Below are positions 9,371-19,438 of a stretch of 59,606 nt of DNA, one piece after another. The stretch is from Nitrospirales bacterium (GTDB lineage: Bacteria > Nitrospirota > Nitrospiria > Nitrospirales > UBA8639). Both the position numbers and the translations under genes were made by a program. The stretch covers positions 1 through 59,606 of the forward strand of contig JAJDBS010000046.1 of NCBI GenBank assembly GCA_029261235.1, in the 5' to 3' direction. Every line of letters starts with the position of its first letter. Within the stretch, counting starts at the first letter, position 1. The notes beneath the pieces were generated by a model that had not been told where the DNA came from, searched no databases, and saw only the letters and a list, made by a program, of their open reading frames with translations.

Positions 9371-9790
9371 TTCAGAAGGAATAAGCTGATGTTTGGATGG
9401 TGTCGTGTGATATTTTTAGAGGTTGAGTCCTTTTCCTCGTCTTTCACTCTGGAAGCTTAGCATAGTTTATTTGATGGAAGGGTTCTCATGGGTATTTTGA
9501 AGAAAATCACCAAGAGAATACGAAGATCAAAAAAGGCGATAGAGTGGTGCCGAGGGTTTGGAGTAGAGTGGACGTGCGATCGGGACGTACTGAGTAGAAG
9601 GTGGCTTGGTTCCTTCTGTTAATTTGTCGTTGTAATTGGCAGACATTCCAAGTATTGATTAACTCAAATGGGATACTGAGAAGTTTCGTGACATTTTAAA
9701 AAAATGTGCTTTTTGCATTGTCAGATCTTAGGATATGTTCTTGGGCAGCGTTTTCTTGAATAGTATTTGAGGGAATAGATGCCTGGAGCT
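9371..9790. other. Intergenic stretch without gene
   Basis: 420 bases, AT-rich, no open frame with family resemblance. A weak dyad acatttt/aaaatgt lies near 9692-9708. Presumably holds the promoter of the leftward GT4 gene, but no good -35/-10 pair was identified. Confidence 0.4.
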
Positions 9791-10615
9791 TCATGCATTT
9801 TTTTCAGCTCCTTGCTGGAGTAACTCTTGTGCCTGCTTCGTGATCTCCCAATTCGTCTCATCCAATTGTGCCTGAGGAAGAAATCGAGAGCTTTTGCTGA
9901 CGAATAACAAATCCGTCGCCCACAGGGAGCCGTCCTTTCTTCGAACTTGAGAACAGAAGTCCATTGTTCGAAAGCCTATACTATTCATATAGGTTATGAC
10001 TTCCAAGATCAAAGGGCATCCTTTGTTTATAGGAATAAAGGATGTTTCCATTAAAATAAACTCCGTGCGTTTTAGAAGAGCTGATGCGCCTTTAAGAATT
10101 TCTAGCTCATACCCCTGAACGTCTAATTTAAGAAAGTCGATCTGCTGAAAATCCTTATAGCCATGGAGTAGTGCATCAAGCGTCATGAGCGTCTTCTTTA
10201 ATCGTTTTCTCGCATAGGGACTGGATTCTTCAAAAACTGAGCTGCCAGTTTCCATTTGTACAAAGTCCACTTCTGTGCCAGTCTTTGCCCCCAACAGGGC
10301 TATTTCACAAGAAATTTCCCCAGGAAATTTTTCGCATATTTTGCTGAGCATCTGATTTTTTTCGTTCTGGGCTTCAATCATCAGAACCTTGGCAAAGGGA
10401 AATATTTTTTTGAACATTTTTGTCCACTCACCGTGGTAGGCTCCGATATCAATAGCGTTGGAAGGGGTAAAGCCCCTCTGCTTAAGGTCATTGAGCGTTG
10501 ATTCCATGCTAGGGTAGGGGGACCTTTCATGCATGATGAGGCCTACTTTGTAGATTAACTTCCTGATGCGCTTTGACGTAAAAGGCCTGATTTTCTGTGC
10601 TAATTTTTTGATCAT
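9791..10615 (-). CDS. FkbM-family SAM-dependent methyltransferase
   Basis: 274 residues. SAM-binding motif I NAIDIGAYHGEWT, acidic strand VLMIEAQ, and the FkbM signature FLKLDVQGYELEILKGA followed by FILMETSF. FkbM enzymes O-methylate sugars or polyketides. In this glycan island the substrate is most likely a sugar residue of a surface polysaccharide (inference). A second FkbM gene lies at 26868-27662. Soluble, no signal peptide. Confidence 0.85.
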   Translation of the reverse strand: MIKKLAQKIRPFTSKRIRKLIYKVGLIMHERSPYPSMESTLNDLKQRGFTPSNAIDIGAYHGEWTKMFKKIFPFAKVLMIEAQNEKNQMLSKICEKFPGEISCEIALLGAKTGTEVDFVQMETGSSVFEESSPYARKRLKKTLMTLDALLHGYKDFQQIDFLKLDVQGYELEILKGASALLKRTEFILMETSFIPINKGCPLILEVITYMNSIGFRTMDFCSQVRRKDGSLWATDLLFVSKSSRFLPQAQLDETNWEITKQAQELLQQGAEKNA

Positions 10616-10688
10616 GGAAATTTCTGGATATCTTATAGGAATGCGCTATGTACGTTAGGCATGGCAATCACGGATCTATATTCCTAAT

Positions 10689-11597
10689 TTATGAGGTGTA
10701 GCGAGCGAGAATGGCTTCAGTGGCGTCTGGGTATCGGTCGTATTGATGGACGGTATTGGGGATTTTGTTTCCGTCCACGACAATTAATCCATCCTCAGTA
10801 ATGCTCCAATGCTCTCTTTTTGTGGTCTGCATGGTGAGGATAATCCCGGCCCGGTTTGGGATCACATGAATATTTGGGACGAGTTGGTCCCAGACAATCA
10901 GATGGTGTGGGGCTTGATCAATGCCAGCTCTATTACAACATCGAAGATTCTTCGTGATAAATTCTGTGGTGATCTGGAAGTGCTTCTGCATAATCGTTGG
11001 ACAACCAATGATTGTCCCGCCACAAGAAATATGATTGTGGCCGATTCTTTCCAAGGCCTCCTCTCCAAGCATTTCAGTAATCCACCACGAGTTCTTTTCG
11101 CAATTCTGAATTCTCGTATGTTCAGCCTCCAGAAAATAATATATTGATTCTGGTTGAATATCAAAATCAAAGGGATCTCGTTGGAAAATCACATCACGCA
11201 CATCTGTCATCATCACATTTTCGTAGTCATGGGCGAAAGAATCGAGAATGTCTCGAAAAAGAAAATGGCGCCTGAGGTGGGCGCATGCATTTTTGAATGC
11301 ATATTTTTCTCTGAGATTCATTGCGAGATTGCCTAGCAAGGGATAGCGAATACATTTGGCGTCAATGAATTTCCCAATTTTCCTGATTCGATTTTTTTTC
11401 ATGGGGCGCTTTTCGCGAAAGAGATGAACGTTGATGTTCCCCACTTTGGCAAAATTTGAAAGGGCCGAGGCATCTTGCTCACGGGTGATGTAGCAAACGT
11501 CCCCCTTGAAGCCGCTTTGGTTGAGGGAATTAAAGAATGGGGCTAAATCCTTCTCGCTATACCCACTGCCCATGGCTAAAATGAGATTTTTTTTCAT
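10689..11597 (-). CDS. GT-A-like glycosyltransferase, family not certain
   Basis: 302 residues. Begins KKNLILAMGSGYSEKDLAPFFNSL, followed by a Rossmann-like half, then YENVMMTDVRDVIFQRDPF, where Asp-Val-Arg-Asp sits like the metal-binding DxD of GT-A enzymes. A later SCGGTIIGCP and DQAPHHLIVWDQL resemble the acceptor-side motifs of eukaryote-like hexosyltransferases. It lies between the FkbM and B12-radical SAM genes on the same strand, consistent with glycan assembly. Specificity cannot be read from sequence. Confidence 0.6.
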   Translation of the reverse strand: MKKNLILAMGSGYSEKDLAPFFNSLNQSGFKGDVCYITREQDASALSNFAKVGNINVHLFREKRPMKKNRIRKIGKFIDAKCIRYPLLGNLAMNLREKYAFKNACAHLRRHFLFRDILDSFAHDYENVMMTDVRDVIFQRDPFDFDIQPESIYYFLEAEHTRIQNCEKNSWWITEMLGEEALERIGHNHISCGGTIIGCPTIMQKHFQITTEFITKNLRCCNRAGIDQAPHHLIVWDQLVPNIHVIPNRAGIILTMQTTKREHWSITEDGLIVVDGNKIPNTVHQYDRYPDATEAILARYTS

Positions 11598-11803
11598 TGT
11601 GTTCTGAGGAAATGGATCAATCGAAACCTAACTGAGCTGGAAGTTCTGATTTTTGAGAGCGAGGTTTGCATAGGGGAGGGGAGGAAATTGAATGAATACT
11701 TCTATCGGGAAGGATGTTTCAAAAGGCATCGCGATTCGAAGTCTCTTATTCACACTGCCGTTCTGTGAGATCTTCCTGTATCGTTTGCTCAGACCTTATT
11801 GAT

Positions 11804-13312
11804 TCATTGAGTCGAGGTTTCCTGCACTTGCAGTACAGATGTTTTTAGAATCGAAGAAGGAATGCCCCCTTGCCCCATGGAGTGTTCATATCGAACCGCA
11901 GGGGCCCCCGTATTATAGGGAATCCCTAGATGTTGACGGACATCGGCTTCTAGCCAGTCACGTAATCGCACGAGTTCTGTGGAACTCAGGTGGTCGGTGT
12001 AGACATACGATGTATATTCACCTGGTATGCCTTTGTAATATTCAGCTGTTTCTCGGTAATCGACGGCGACGCTGTGCAGTCTGTCACCAGTTTTATTATA
12101 GGTGTATGTCCAAATGCCAGGTTTTGTTTCGACGGCTTCATCGAAGTACGGTGTGCCTGGATAGGTTGTAATCACCGTGGAATCAAAGTCATCTGGCTTT
12201 ACCTCAATCAGCCAATCTCGTGTAGCTCGAATGGTTTCTTCGGATTCACCCGGGTGACCGACAGACATGAGGGCTTTGACTTTTAGATTATGACGTTTGG
12301 CGATATCCATGCATCGCGTGTTATCAGCCTGAGAAGCCTTTTTCTGAATATTGGTCAGGATACGTTCATGCCCAGATTCAAATCCGACGAGAATCCAGCG
12401 AAATCCTGCTCGATACATCACTTCAGCTTGTTCGTCAGTGAAAAGTTCAGCTTTAATGAAGCCACGGAGGCGAAATTCGGCACTAAGATTCTTTTGTGCT
12501 TCGGCAATGAGGTTCATGAGTTCCACGAATTTTGGATTCACATTCAATTCATCGTCATAGAACATAAACCCTTTGGTGCCATAGGTTTCGTATAAATGGA
12601 CAACTTCCTCAACAATACTTTCTGAGGTTCGCATACGAATGCGTCTTAAGAACGGACTCATTCGTCCTCCACAGAATCCACATCCGAACGGACAGCCTAA
12701 TTGAGCAATTAAGGAAAGTGCTCGAACTCCGTCAATTTCGTACTGATAACTGTCCACGTCCAAAAGATGTCGGGCAGGCAATGGTAGTTCTGTGAGTCGT
12801 TGATTGGTCAAAAATAACTCGGATTTCGGATCATCTCCGTCTACCAATTTCGGTGGGTGATCAGTGAGGGCTCGAAAAATGGCGTATTCCCCATCGCCAG
12901 TCACCAGCACATCGAACATGTCATACAATTGATTCAGACCCGTGGTCCCTCGGCCATTATGATTTTTTTTTGTTTCATACAATTGTGCTGCATGAATTAA
13001 CGTGACATGTGGTCCGCCCAAAATTATTCGCGCATCGGGCTGGACCTCACGAAGCATTCTGTGGACTTTCGATGTTGCTGGCATTTGTGGAGTGGTGGCG
13101 GTGAGCCCAAAACACGTGGCAGCACTGCTACTTGCAGCATAATCGTGCACGACCTGTTCGAAGTTTTCCACACCGGAAAGATCCAACATGTCAACGGTAA
13201 TTCCTGATTTTTCCAGTACTGCGGCAATTTTCAGGATTCCAAGGGTCATAAACACTCGTTCGTCTAAGAGAAAAATCGACGGGGGAGTGATGAGGCAGAT
13301 ATGAGAAATCAT
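11804..13312 (-). CDS. B12-binding radical SAM protein
   Basis: 502 residues. N-terminal cobalamin-binding-type domain (about 1-150; GLTATTPQMP and IILGGPHVTL), then a radical SAM core with the CX3CX2C cluster motif CPFGCGFC at Cys207, Cys211 and Cys214. This class does methylations and other radical chemistry on unactivated carbons or phosphinates; substrate unknown. AGGAG lies about 10 bases before the ATG, fixing the start. Placed in the glycan island, it may modify a sugar or lipid, but B12-radical SAM proteins also occur in hopanoid and tRNA modification. Confidence 0.85.
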   Translation of the reverse strand: MISHICLITPPSIFLLDERVFMTLGILKIAAVLEKSGITVDMLDLSGVENFEQVVHDYAASSSAATCFGLTATTPQMPATSKVHRMLREVQPDARIILGGPHVTLIHAAQLYETKKNHNGRGTTGLNQLYDMFDVLVTGDGEYAIFRALTDHPPKLVDGDDPKSELFLTNQRLTELPLPARHLLDVDSYQYEIDGVRALSLIAQLGCPFGCGFCGGRMSPFLRRIRMRTSESIVEEVVHLYETYGTKGFMFYDDELNVNPKFVELMNLIAEAQKNLSAEFRLRGFIKAELFTDEQAEVMYRAGFRWILVGFESGHERILTNIQKKASQADNTRCMDIAKRHNLKVKALMSVGHPGESEETIRATRDWLIEVKPDDFDSTVITTYPGTPYFDEAVETKPGIWTYTYNKTGDRLHSVAVDYRETAEYYKGIPGEYTSYVYTDHLSSTELVRLRDWLEADVRQHLGIPYNTGAPAVRYEHSMGQGGIPSSILKTSVLQVQETSTQ

Positions 13313-13851
13313 TGTAAGTTGACTCCTAAGTGTTGGTTTGATTCTTTGGGCAGGCCTTGGATATCAACGTTCTTATTTGCTCCAAAACCGATGCTCTGGA
13401 TTCGAGGTTAGGCACTTATTCAGATCACGTTGAACTGTGTTCTTGGCGATAACAGAAAGCTAATGTATACGAGTTGAAATCTAGATTTTTCTGTATCCCG
13501 CTCGATAGTTCTTCACGTCCCTTCATAAATCCTCACATAGGCTATGAGGCATATTCAAGTTATCAAATTGTGAAAATTGACTCATCAAGCTTGATGGTGG
13601 TTTTTCTAAAGGTACTAGAGATTGCTGATGGGATAAGGCTTGGAAACCTCTTTAGGTAAATTTGGGATGAATATTTCATAAAAATACGGCAGGAAGAATA
13701 TTCAATATTACCGTAATATCATCATAAAATCCAGATATTTTTGGTTCTAAGGAGAAGGAGTGGGAATAGGCAGTCTTTTATTCAGGCTGAAAGGATTTTT
13801 AGCGTTGAGGCATTTTAGAAAGGGGCTATATTCCGTGAATATGTTGAGTGG
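13313..13851. other. Intergenic stretch without gene
   Basis: 540 AT-rich bases. A perfect 7-1-7 dyad, atattac-c-gtaatat, occupies 13705-13719, about 390 bases before the radical SAM start. The short frame at 13474-13659 has no recognisable features and is not called. Confidence 0.4.
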
Positions 13852-15810
13852 TTATTGCAGGACTTCTTCATGCCAGGCCTGGAACATAAGAAGGCTCCAT
13901 AAAAGGGTATCATGGTCTTGCCAGCCCGAGAGATGTTGTTGCCATACGCGTTGCACTGCGTTGGGTTCGAGTAAGCCTTGTTGCCGTATACGCGTCTCAT
14001 CTAATAAATGTTCTGCCCAATCTCGTAATGGGCCTTTTATCCATTCTGATACTGGCACAGCGAACCCTTTTTTAGGGCGTTCGGTTAGTTCAGGAGGCAC
14101 GTATCGTTCAAGGACTTTTCGAAGGACAATCTTGCCTTTGCGACCTTGAAGTCTCATAGAAAGAGGGAGGCTCCAGGCAAATTCGATAAGACGCGTATCC
14201 AGTAGAGGACAACGGACCTCGAGACTGACTGACATACTCGCGCGATCGACTTTAACCAGAATGTCATCGGTGAGAAATGTGACGAAGTCTACGTACATCA
14301 TGCCTTGGATAGGATTTGATACCGTTGCCCAATCGTGAGAATTGGTTAGGAGGCAGTTCGTGTCTTTTGTCTGGAGCACATAATCTTGAATTCGTCGACA
14401 TCGGGCATGCCTGAGTACGACGAGATCAACTGCACTTGTGGCAGAAATCCATCTAGCTTTTTTTTCCATCCTGCCTAAAAATTTTTGCCATTTGGGAATT
14501 TCTGCAGTTGGGGAATTGCTAGATGACCTTAAGAGACTCCAGCTGGTTTTCCCAATAGATGTCATGGCGTCCGCTATTCGTTGGCGAGCCCAGAGAGGTC
14601 TATTGCCCCAGGTTTCCCATCGTTTGAGGCATTCTGGATATTTGGTATACCCTGCAAAGAGTTCATCCCCTCCATCTCCACTGAGTGCGACTTGAACGTC
14701 CTGTCGTGCTAATTTTGAAAGCAGAACTGTTGGTATTTGGGACGAATCGGCAAAAGGTTCGTCGTAAATTAGGGGGATTTCTGGAATAATGTCTTGAGCA
14801 TCCTTTGGCGAAATATAGAGCTCTGTGTGATCGGTGCCCAGGTGGCGGGCGATATCCTTTGCATGTTGGGCTTCATTATATTGCGACTCCCAGAATCCAA
14901 TGGAGAACGTCTTAATGGGACGAGGACTCATTGATTGCATCATGGCCACTACCATAGAGGAATCAAAGCCACCAGATAACAATGCGCCAAGGCTGACATC
15001 AGCGATCATTCGTGAGCGCACGGTTGTTTGCAAAAGTTTCTCTAACTCGTCAGTGGCCTCCTCCAATGAGCCCGTGAATGGGGTGTGTTCTCCTTGTTCG
15101 GCAACTTCCCGTGCTGACCAAAACGAATGAGGGATCACATTGTCTAATCGGCTTTTGGAGTCAACCGTTATCAGATGACCTGGAGGTAGCTTGCGAAGTC
15201 CTTGATAAATACAAAAAGGAGAAGGGACCCAGGAGTATTTGATAAAGAGGCCGAGTGCATCTGGATCAATGGGTGCATCGAATTCAGGGTGCGCACGTAG
15301 TGCTTTGAGCTCGGAACCAAAGAGGAATGTATCGCGACACCATCCATAGAACAGTGGCTTTTTCCCCACGGGATCTCGAGCTAATGTGAGGGACTCTTGT
15401 TTCCTGTCCCATAAGGCAATCGCAAACATTCCAATCAGTTGCTGCAGGGTTTTATCAAGACCCCATTCTGTTATGGCGCCCAGAAGGACTTCCGTGTCTG
15501 AATGCCCTCGGAATTGGAGCCCGTTCTGTTCGAGATCTTTTCGCATTTCTTGAAAATTATAGATCTCGCCATTATAGCTCATCACAAAACGACCACAGGC
15601 AGAGGTCATGGGTTGATGCCCTTCGCTCGAGAGATCTTGGATTGAGAGTCGGCGATGCCCGAACGCCACTCCCATTTTGGGGTCAATCCAGACTCCGACA
15701 TCATCGGGCCCACGGTGCACCAGGGCATCAGTCATGCGATCGGAAATGGATTGCATCCATGGCTTTGAAGACAGTCGATGTGGGTTAAAAAAACCGCAAA
15801 TGCCACACAC
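13852..15810 (-). CDS. asnB: Asparagine synthase (glutamine-hydrolysing)
   Basis: 652 residues, the usual length. The N-terminal glutaminase domain starts MCGICGFFNP with nucleophile Cys2 after Met removal, with GHRRLSI and YNGEIYN motifs. The synthase domain has the PP-loop LLSGGFDSS at 278-285 and SGDGGDELFAGY further on. Amidates an aspartate or a similar carboxyl using glutamine and ATP. In polysaccharide islands paralogues of AsnB often amidate uronic acids or act on amino sugars, so the free-asparagine role is not certain. The GT4 gene lies 35 bases upstream on the same strand. Confidence 0.9.
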   Translation of the reverse strand: MCGICGFFNPHRLSSKPWMQSISDRMTDALVHRGPDDVGVWIDPKMGVAFGHRRLSIQDLSSEGHQPMTSACGRFVMSYNGEIYNFQEMRKDLEQNGLQFRGHSDTEVLLGAITEWGLDKTLQQLIGMFAIALWDRKQESLTLARDPVGKKPLFYGWCRDTFLFGSELKALRAHPEFDAPIDPDALGLFIKYSWVPSPFCIYQGLRKLPPGHLITVDSKSRLDNVIPHSFWSAREVAEQGEHTPFTGSLEEATDELEKLLQTTVRSRMIADVSLGALLSGGFDSSMVVAMMQSMSPRPIKTFSIGFWESQYNEAQHAKDIARHLGTDHTELYISPKDAQDIIPEIPLIYDEPFADSSQIPTVLLSKLARQDVQVALSGDGGDELFAGYTKYPECLKRWETWGNRPLWARQRIADAMTSIGKTSWSLLRSSSNSPTAEIPKWQKFLGRMEKKARWISATSAVDLVVLRHARCRRIQDYVLQTKDTNCLLTNSHDWATVSNPIQGMMYVDFVTFLTDDILVKVDRASMSVSLEVRCPLLDTRLIEFAWSLPLSMRLQGRKGKIVLRKVLERYVPPELTERPKKGFAVPVSEWIKGPLRDWAEHLLDETRIRQQGLLEPNAVQRVWQQHLSGWQDHDTLLWSLLMFQAWHEEVLQ

Positions 15811-15845
15811 AGGAAGTGTTCCTTTTAATCCGAACGATAGAGGGT

Positions 15846-16979
15846 TTATGTGGGAAGTAGGGCTTGTAAATATTGCCCTGCGATCGCGTCGATATCAAAT
15901 TCTGCGGCACGAGCCCGAAGTCGTTCTCTCTTGGGGGGATGCTCCAAGGTGGAAAGGATGGCATCGGCCATGGCGTGATCATCTCCAACAGGCACTAGTG
16001 CACCAAAATCACCATTGGCCAATATTTCTTCTGGGCCACTGCGACAATTCGTGCTGACGACGGGGCACCCACATGCGAGAGCTTCAATCAGCGCATTGGG
16101 TAGTCCTTCCAAGAGGGATGATAAGACGAAGACTGTTGCTCGTGACATATACGCATAGGGATTGGCTTCAAAGCCTGGAAGCAAGAAATCTGATGCGATG
16201 CCTAATTGAGCGGCTAAATTTTCGAGTTTCTGTCTTTCGCGTCCCTCACCAAGAATGATTAGACGTGCAGGGCGTGTGGCATGAATGCGTGCGAAGGCCT
16301 GTACCAGTGTCGAGAAATCTTTGGCTGGCACCAGTCGACCGACGCCTAAGATGATAGGAATTGCGTCAGTCTCAAACCAAGGATGGGCGATGGGAAGACT
16401 TGCTTGAGTATTGATGTAGTCGGTAAGAATCGGATTGTAAATGGTAGTCACACATGCTTGTGGAAGCCCTGCACAGGATGAAACATCGTCAGCAACTCCG
16501 TCGGATACCGCAGTGACGAGATCGGCTTTGGGGTAAACTTTTTGTATTAACGGCTGTGCAAAACGCCAACGCCATTTTCGAGAATTCTGGATTACCGTGG
16601 ACATGGTGGATCGTTCACTGACAACCATTCGCGTTTGGCTGGCAGCATGACTTCTTGCCCATATCGCAACGAGATTGGCATGCGTTTTTGCTGAAAGAAG
16701 CGCATCAGGCTTTTCTCGAACAAGATACGCAGTCAAATCAGCAAGGTACCTAATCGTTTTCGGTGGGCTTTTAGCTAAGAGAATTGGGAGAAGAAGGGGC
16801 AACAGTAGGCTCGGATTTTTCATGAGAATCAGTAGTCGACTCATCCAGCTTGGAGACGACTTGAGGGCAATCACCTTGATTGCTGGAGGAACGGTATCGA
16901 GAAAAGCCCCCTTCGTCTCACAGAGAAGAAGGTCAACTTGGTGGCCAGAAGTTCCGAAGGCTTTAGCCAGGTGAAGCAT
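15846..16979 (-). CDS. Glycosyltransferase family 4, start unclear
   Basis: 377 residues from the first ATG. The GT4 C-terminal half is clear: ILGVGRLVPAKDFSTLVQAF, LIILGEGRERQKLE, LLPGFEANPYAYMSRA and SSLLEGLPNALIEALACGCPVVS. Frame continuity upstream of 16979 encodes RHLAIFIPSLEGGGVARV, which is the typical first beta strand and glycine loop of the family, so the real protein must begin near 17050. Yet no ATG, GTG or TTG lies in that stretch back to a stop at about 17091; only CTG, ATT and ATA could serve. A non-standard start, a sequencing error or a recent start-codon loss are possible. Confidence 0.85.
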   Translation of the reverse strand: MLHLAKAFGTSGHQVDLLLCETKGAFLDTVPPAIKVIALKSSPSWMSRLLILMKNPSLLLPLLLPILLAKSPPKTIRYLADLTAYLVREKPDALLSAKTHANLVAIWARSHAASQTRMVVSERSTMSTVIQNSRKWRWRFAQPLIQKVYPKADLVTAVSDGVADDVSSCAGLPQACVTTIYNPILTDYINTQASLPIAHPWFETDAIPIILGVGRLVPAKDFSTLVQAFARIHATRPARLIILGEGRERQKLENLAAQLGIASDFLLPGFEANPYAYMSRATVFVLSSLLEGLPNALIEALACGCPVVSTNCRSGPEEILANGDFGALVPVGDDHAMADAILSTLEHPPKRERLRARAAEFDIDAIAGQYLQALLPT

Positions 16980-17151
16980 GACTCGTGCGACGCCTCCTCC
17001 CTCTAGTGACGGAATAAAAATCGCCAGGTGTCTTCGAGTTGCCGTGGAGGAGTGTTTGATTGGAGTCTCTTTCGTTATGAGGCTGTGTACCTCTCAAATA
17101 CACAGTATTTCAAGAGATGAACATATAGATGAATCGTTACTTATGGTTTAA

Positions 17152-18159
17152 TTAAAATACTCGTCGGCGTAGAGTCGAAAGCATGTTCTTGCTTAAAGAA
17201 GAGCGGAAGAAATATTTCCAAATACCCCAACCAATTTTGGTGCGAGCCGTCCAGCAGGTTTGGAGCCATTTTTCGCTCAGTGCATGAGTGAACGCGGGTT
17301 CGGCATAATGGTGCGTCTGTTTGTTGGCCTGTTGTAATCGAACTAACCATTCTTGAGCCCATTCAAGATAGGCTGAGTCAGGAATGAACTGGGATTTCCG
17401 CATTCGTGAGAGAGTCAAATGCGGATCAAGGTCTTTTTCAGAAAAGGTCACTCCCAGTTCATGGAGTTGTCCGCTAATGATTTCCTGTTTTTTAGCATCG
17501 CCCAGGCCTGGGGTTTGTCCGGTAATCTGCTCTGAGTGAATTCGGCCATAGACCAGGCATTCCGGAATATTGCCTAATTTATACTGTTTGGCGAGCCTAA
17601 CATGGAGTTCATAATCTTGGCAGCGAGGAAAATCATTACGATATCTATATTCTTGGAGTATGGCCGTTCTTGCCATGATCGAGCGATTACTCATGGCACA
17701 CCGAAATAAAAATTGTGCGTGGATATCATCAGGTTGCGTCGGTTGCCGTTTGACTTTGTTTAAAATGATTCCCTGGGAATCCATCATGCGGCACCAACTT
17801 CCTACTTGGGCATATTCTGGATGGCTGTCTAGAAAGGCAATCTGTTTTTCAATGCGGTTAGGGTAGGCGCGATCGTCACTGTCGAGCATGGCCATATACT
17901 GTCCCCGAGCAAGCTCCACTCCTTTGTTCCGTGTTTTGGGAATGCCAAGATTTTCTTCACTGCAGACTAATCGAATGCGCGGATCCGTAAATGCGCGAAT
18001 CGTATCGACACTGGAGTCAGTTGATCCATCATCGACCAAAAGAATTTCGAAATCTGAAAAAGTTTGGGCCAGAATGCTCTCAATGGCTTCTCCAACGTAT
18101 TGTTCTCGGTTATAGACTGGGATGAACACGGTCACTTTTGGGTTTGTGGAATTGTTCAT
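17152..18159 (-). CDS. Glycosyltransferase family 2
   Basis: 335 residues. GT-A fold with KVTVFIPVYNREQYVGEAIESIL, ILLVDDGSTDSS, NKGVELARGQYMAMLDSDD (metal-binding DSDD) and HPEYAQVG. The C-terminal third is helical, without membrane segments, so it is a cytosolic enzyme that adds a sugar to a growing lipid-linked glycan. Same strand as the GT4 and asnB genes, forming part of a leftward glycan operon. Confidence 0.88.
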   Translation of the reverse strand: MNNSTNPKVTVFIPVYNREQYVGEAIESILAQTFSDFEILLVDDGSTDSSVDTIRAFTDPRIRLVCSEENLGIPKTRNKGVELARGQYMAMLDSDDRAYPNRIEKQIAFLDSHPEYAQVGSWCRMMDSQGIILNKVKRQPTQPDDIHAQFLFRCAMSNRSIMARTAILQEYRYRNDFPRCQDYELHVRLAKQYKLGNIPECLVYGRIHSEQITGQTPGLGDAKKQEIISGQLHELGVTFSEKDLDPHLTLSRMRKSQFIPDSAYLEWAQEWLVRLQQANKQTHHYAEPAFTHALSEKWLQTCWTARTKIGWGIWKYFFRSSLSKNMLSTLRRRVF

Positions 18160-18436
18160 CAGAAAGGGGTCCGACTCAGGAAAAGTTGGCGAATCAATCG
18201 CGAGGGAAGCATTGTGGATGAATTAATTTCGAGAGGGGGGCCATTATGATCATGTGCTTTGCCAGATGCCAAGTGTTTGCTACAATTGTTTTTTCAGGGT
18301 AGTCCCAATAATTGAATCAGCATCTCACCTTTTCAGCGGTCTATGTTGAGTGACCGGTAAATCTTATACAACCGATCAGGTAATTGCCATCACCATTTTT
18401 TTGGGGGGACGTTGAAGTATTGCATACCGCTTGATT

Positions 18437-19252
18437 ATGGATTTGAAGCAATCGATCAGTCAGGTCTCTCCTTTTTTTGGGAAACGGGTGAAATATTATC
18501 TGTCTCGCCTGTTTGGCACTCGCCTTCAAAAAGCGAAAGGTCTGCATTATGTCACGGTCAATGGTCACCGATTCAAGCGCCTCATTCTGTGTGATTCATT
18601 TTTGGCAACTGAAATTGAGCACCATTTGGAGGCCTTTAGAAAAAGTGGCTATTTCCCTCCTCTGGTAGGACGATATGAGCATGAGATATGGCTCGAATAC
18701 GTTGAGGGTGTTCCCGTTCGATCAGTTGATGAGGGTTTTGTCCTGCAAGTAGCAGAATTTTACGCCACGATGTATGGGGCAAATCCTGCATTGGTGAATA
18801 CGAAAAAGTCACCATTTCCCGATAGACTCTTTCGGGACCTTCGCTTCCTTCTTCAAATTGGGGTTTTATCACAAGTTGCCTATCAGGATCTTCAATCTGC
18901 TGTATCTGATTTGATTCCGGAACAGATATGGGTAGGTATTGATTATACCGATCCCGTCCTGAAGAACTTTCTTCAGCGGTCAGAGGATAGGCGGATTTGT
19001 GTGGTGGATGTTGATGGGTTGGCTGAAAGCCAGCTTTTAGGAATTGGAGTGGCGAAGGCCTGTGTTCGTTGGCTTGGTCCTTATCAGTCCTTATTTTTTT
19101 CCTCCCTTGCCCAGCATGGCGCTCCCGATATTCAGCCGTATTTCACCTTTGTGGAATTGTGTTTCCTGGCCAAATGGATGAAACGAGCTTTTCTGGAGCA
19201 CGATTGGAAAGTGATTGACTCAACTTTGTTTGAGCGCTTTCGTCATCCGTAG
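18437..19252 (+). CDS. Kinase-like protein, LPS-core kinase type, degenerate
   Basis: 271 residues. Layout resembles the protein-kinase-like LPS core kinases: VTVNGHRFKRLIL resembles a glycine-loop/lysine strand, IWLEYVEGVPV the hinge, GIDYTDPVLKNFL the catalytic loop (usually HxDxxxxN; here the His is Gly), and ICVVDVDGL the DFG-like metal site. Possibly phosphorylates a sugar of the lipid core, or is an inactive relative. The frame opens with a TTG at 18431; the ATG at 18437 is used. It is transcribed against its neighbours. Confidence 0.5.
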   Translation: MDLKQSISQVSPFFGKRVKYYLSRLFGTRLQKAKGLHYVTVNGHRFKRLILCDSFLATEIEHHLEAFRKSGYFPPLVGRYEHEIWLEYVEGVPVRSVDEGFVLQVAEFYATMYGANPALVNTKKSPFPDRLFRDLRFLLQIGVLSQVAYQDLQSAVSDLIPEQIWVGIDYTDPVLKNFLQRSEDRRICVVDVDGLAESQLLGIGVAKACVRWLGPYQSLFFSSLAQHGAPDIQPYFTFVELCFLAKWMKRAFLEHDWKVIDSTLFERFRHP

Positions 19253-19438
19253 TAGCCATTGTTCCTCTCTGCTTCGTGAAGATCTGTCTTTGCCCGCCTC
19301 TTTTTTCTGGGAGCCTCTGTAGGCTTGAGGATTATTCGGAGAATGAGGCGTTACGAAATAATGCAAGCTTGGTCATTGGAAGAGACGATGACTGTTTGAA
19401 TGAAACGTGAGAAGTCAGGTGTGAAGCTTTCTTGTGAC

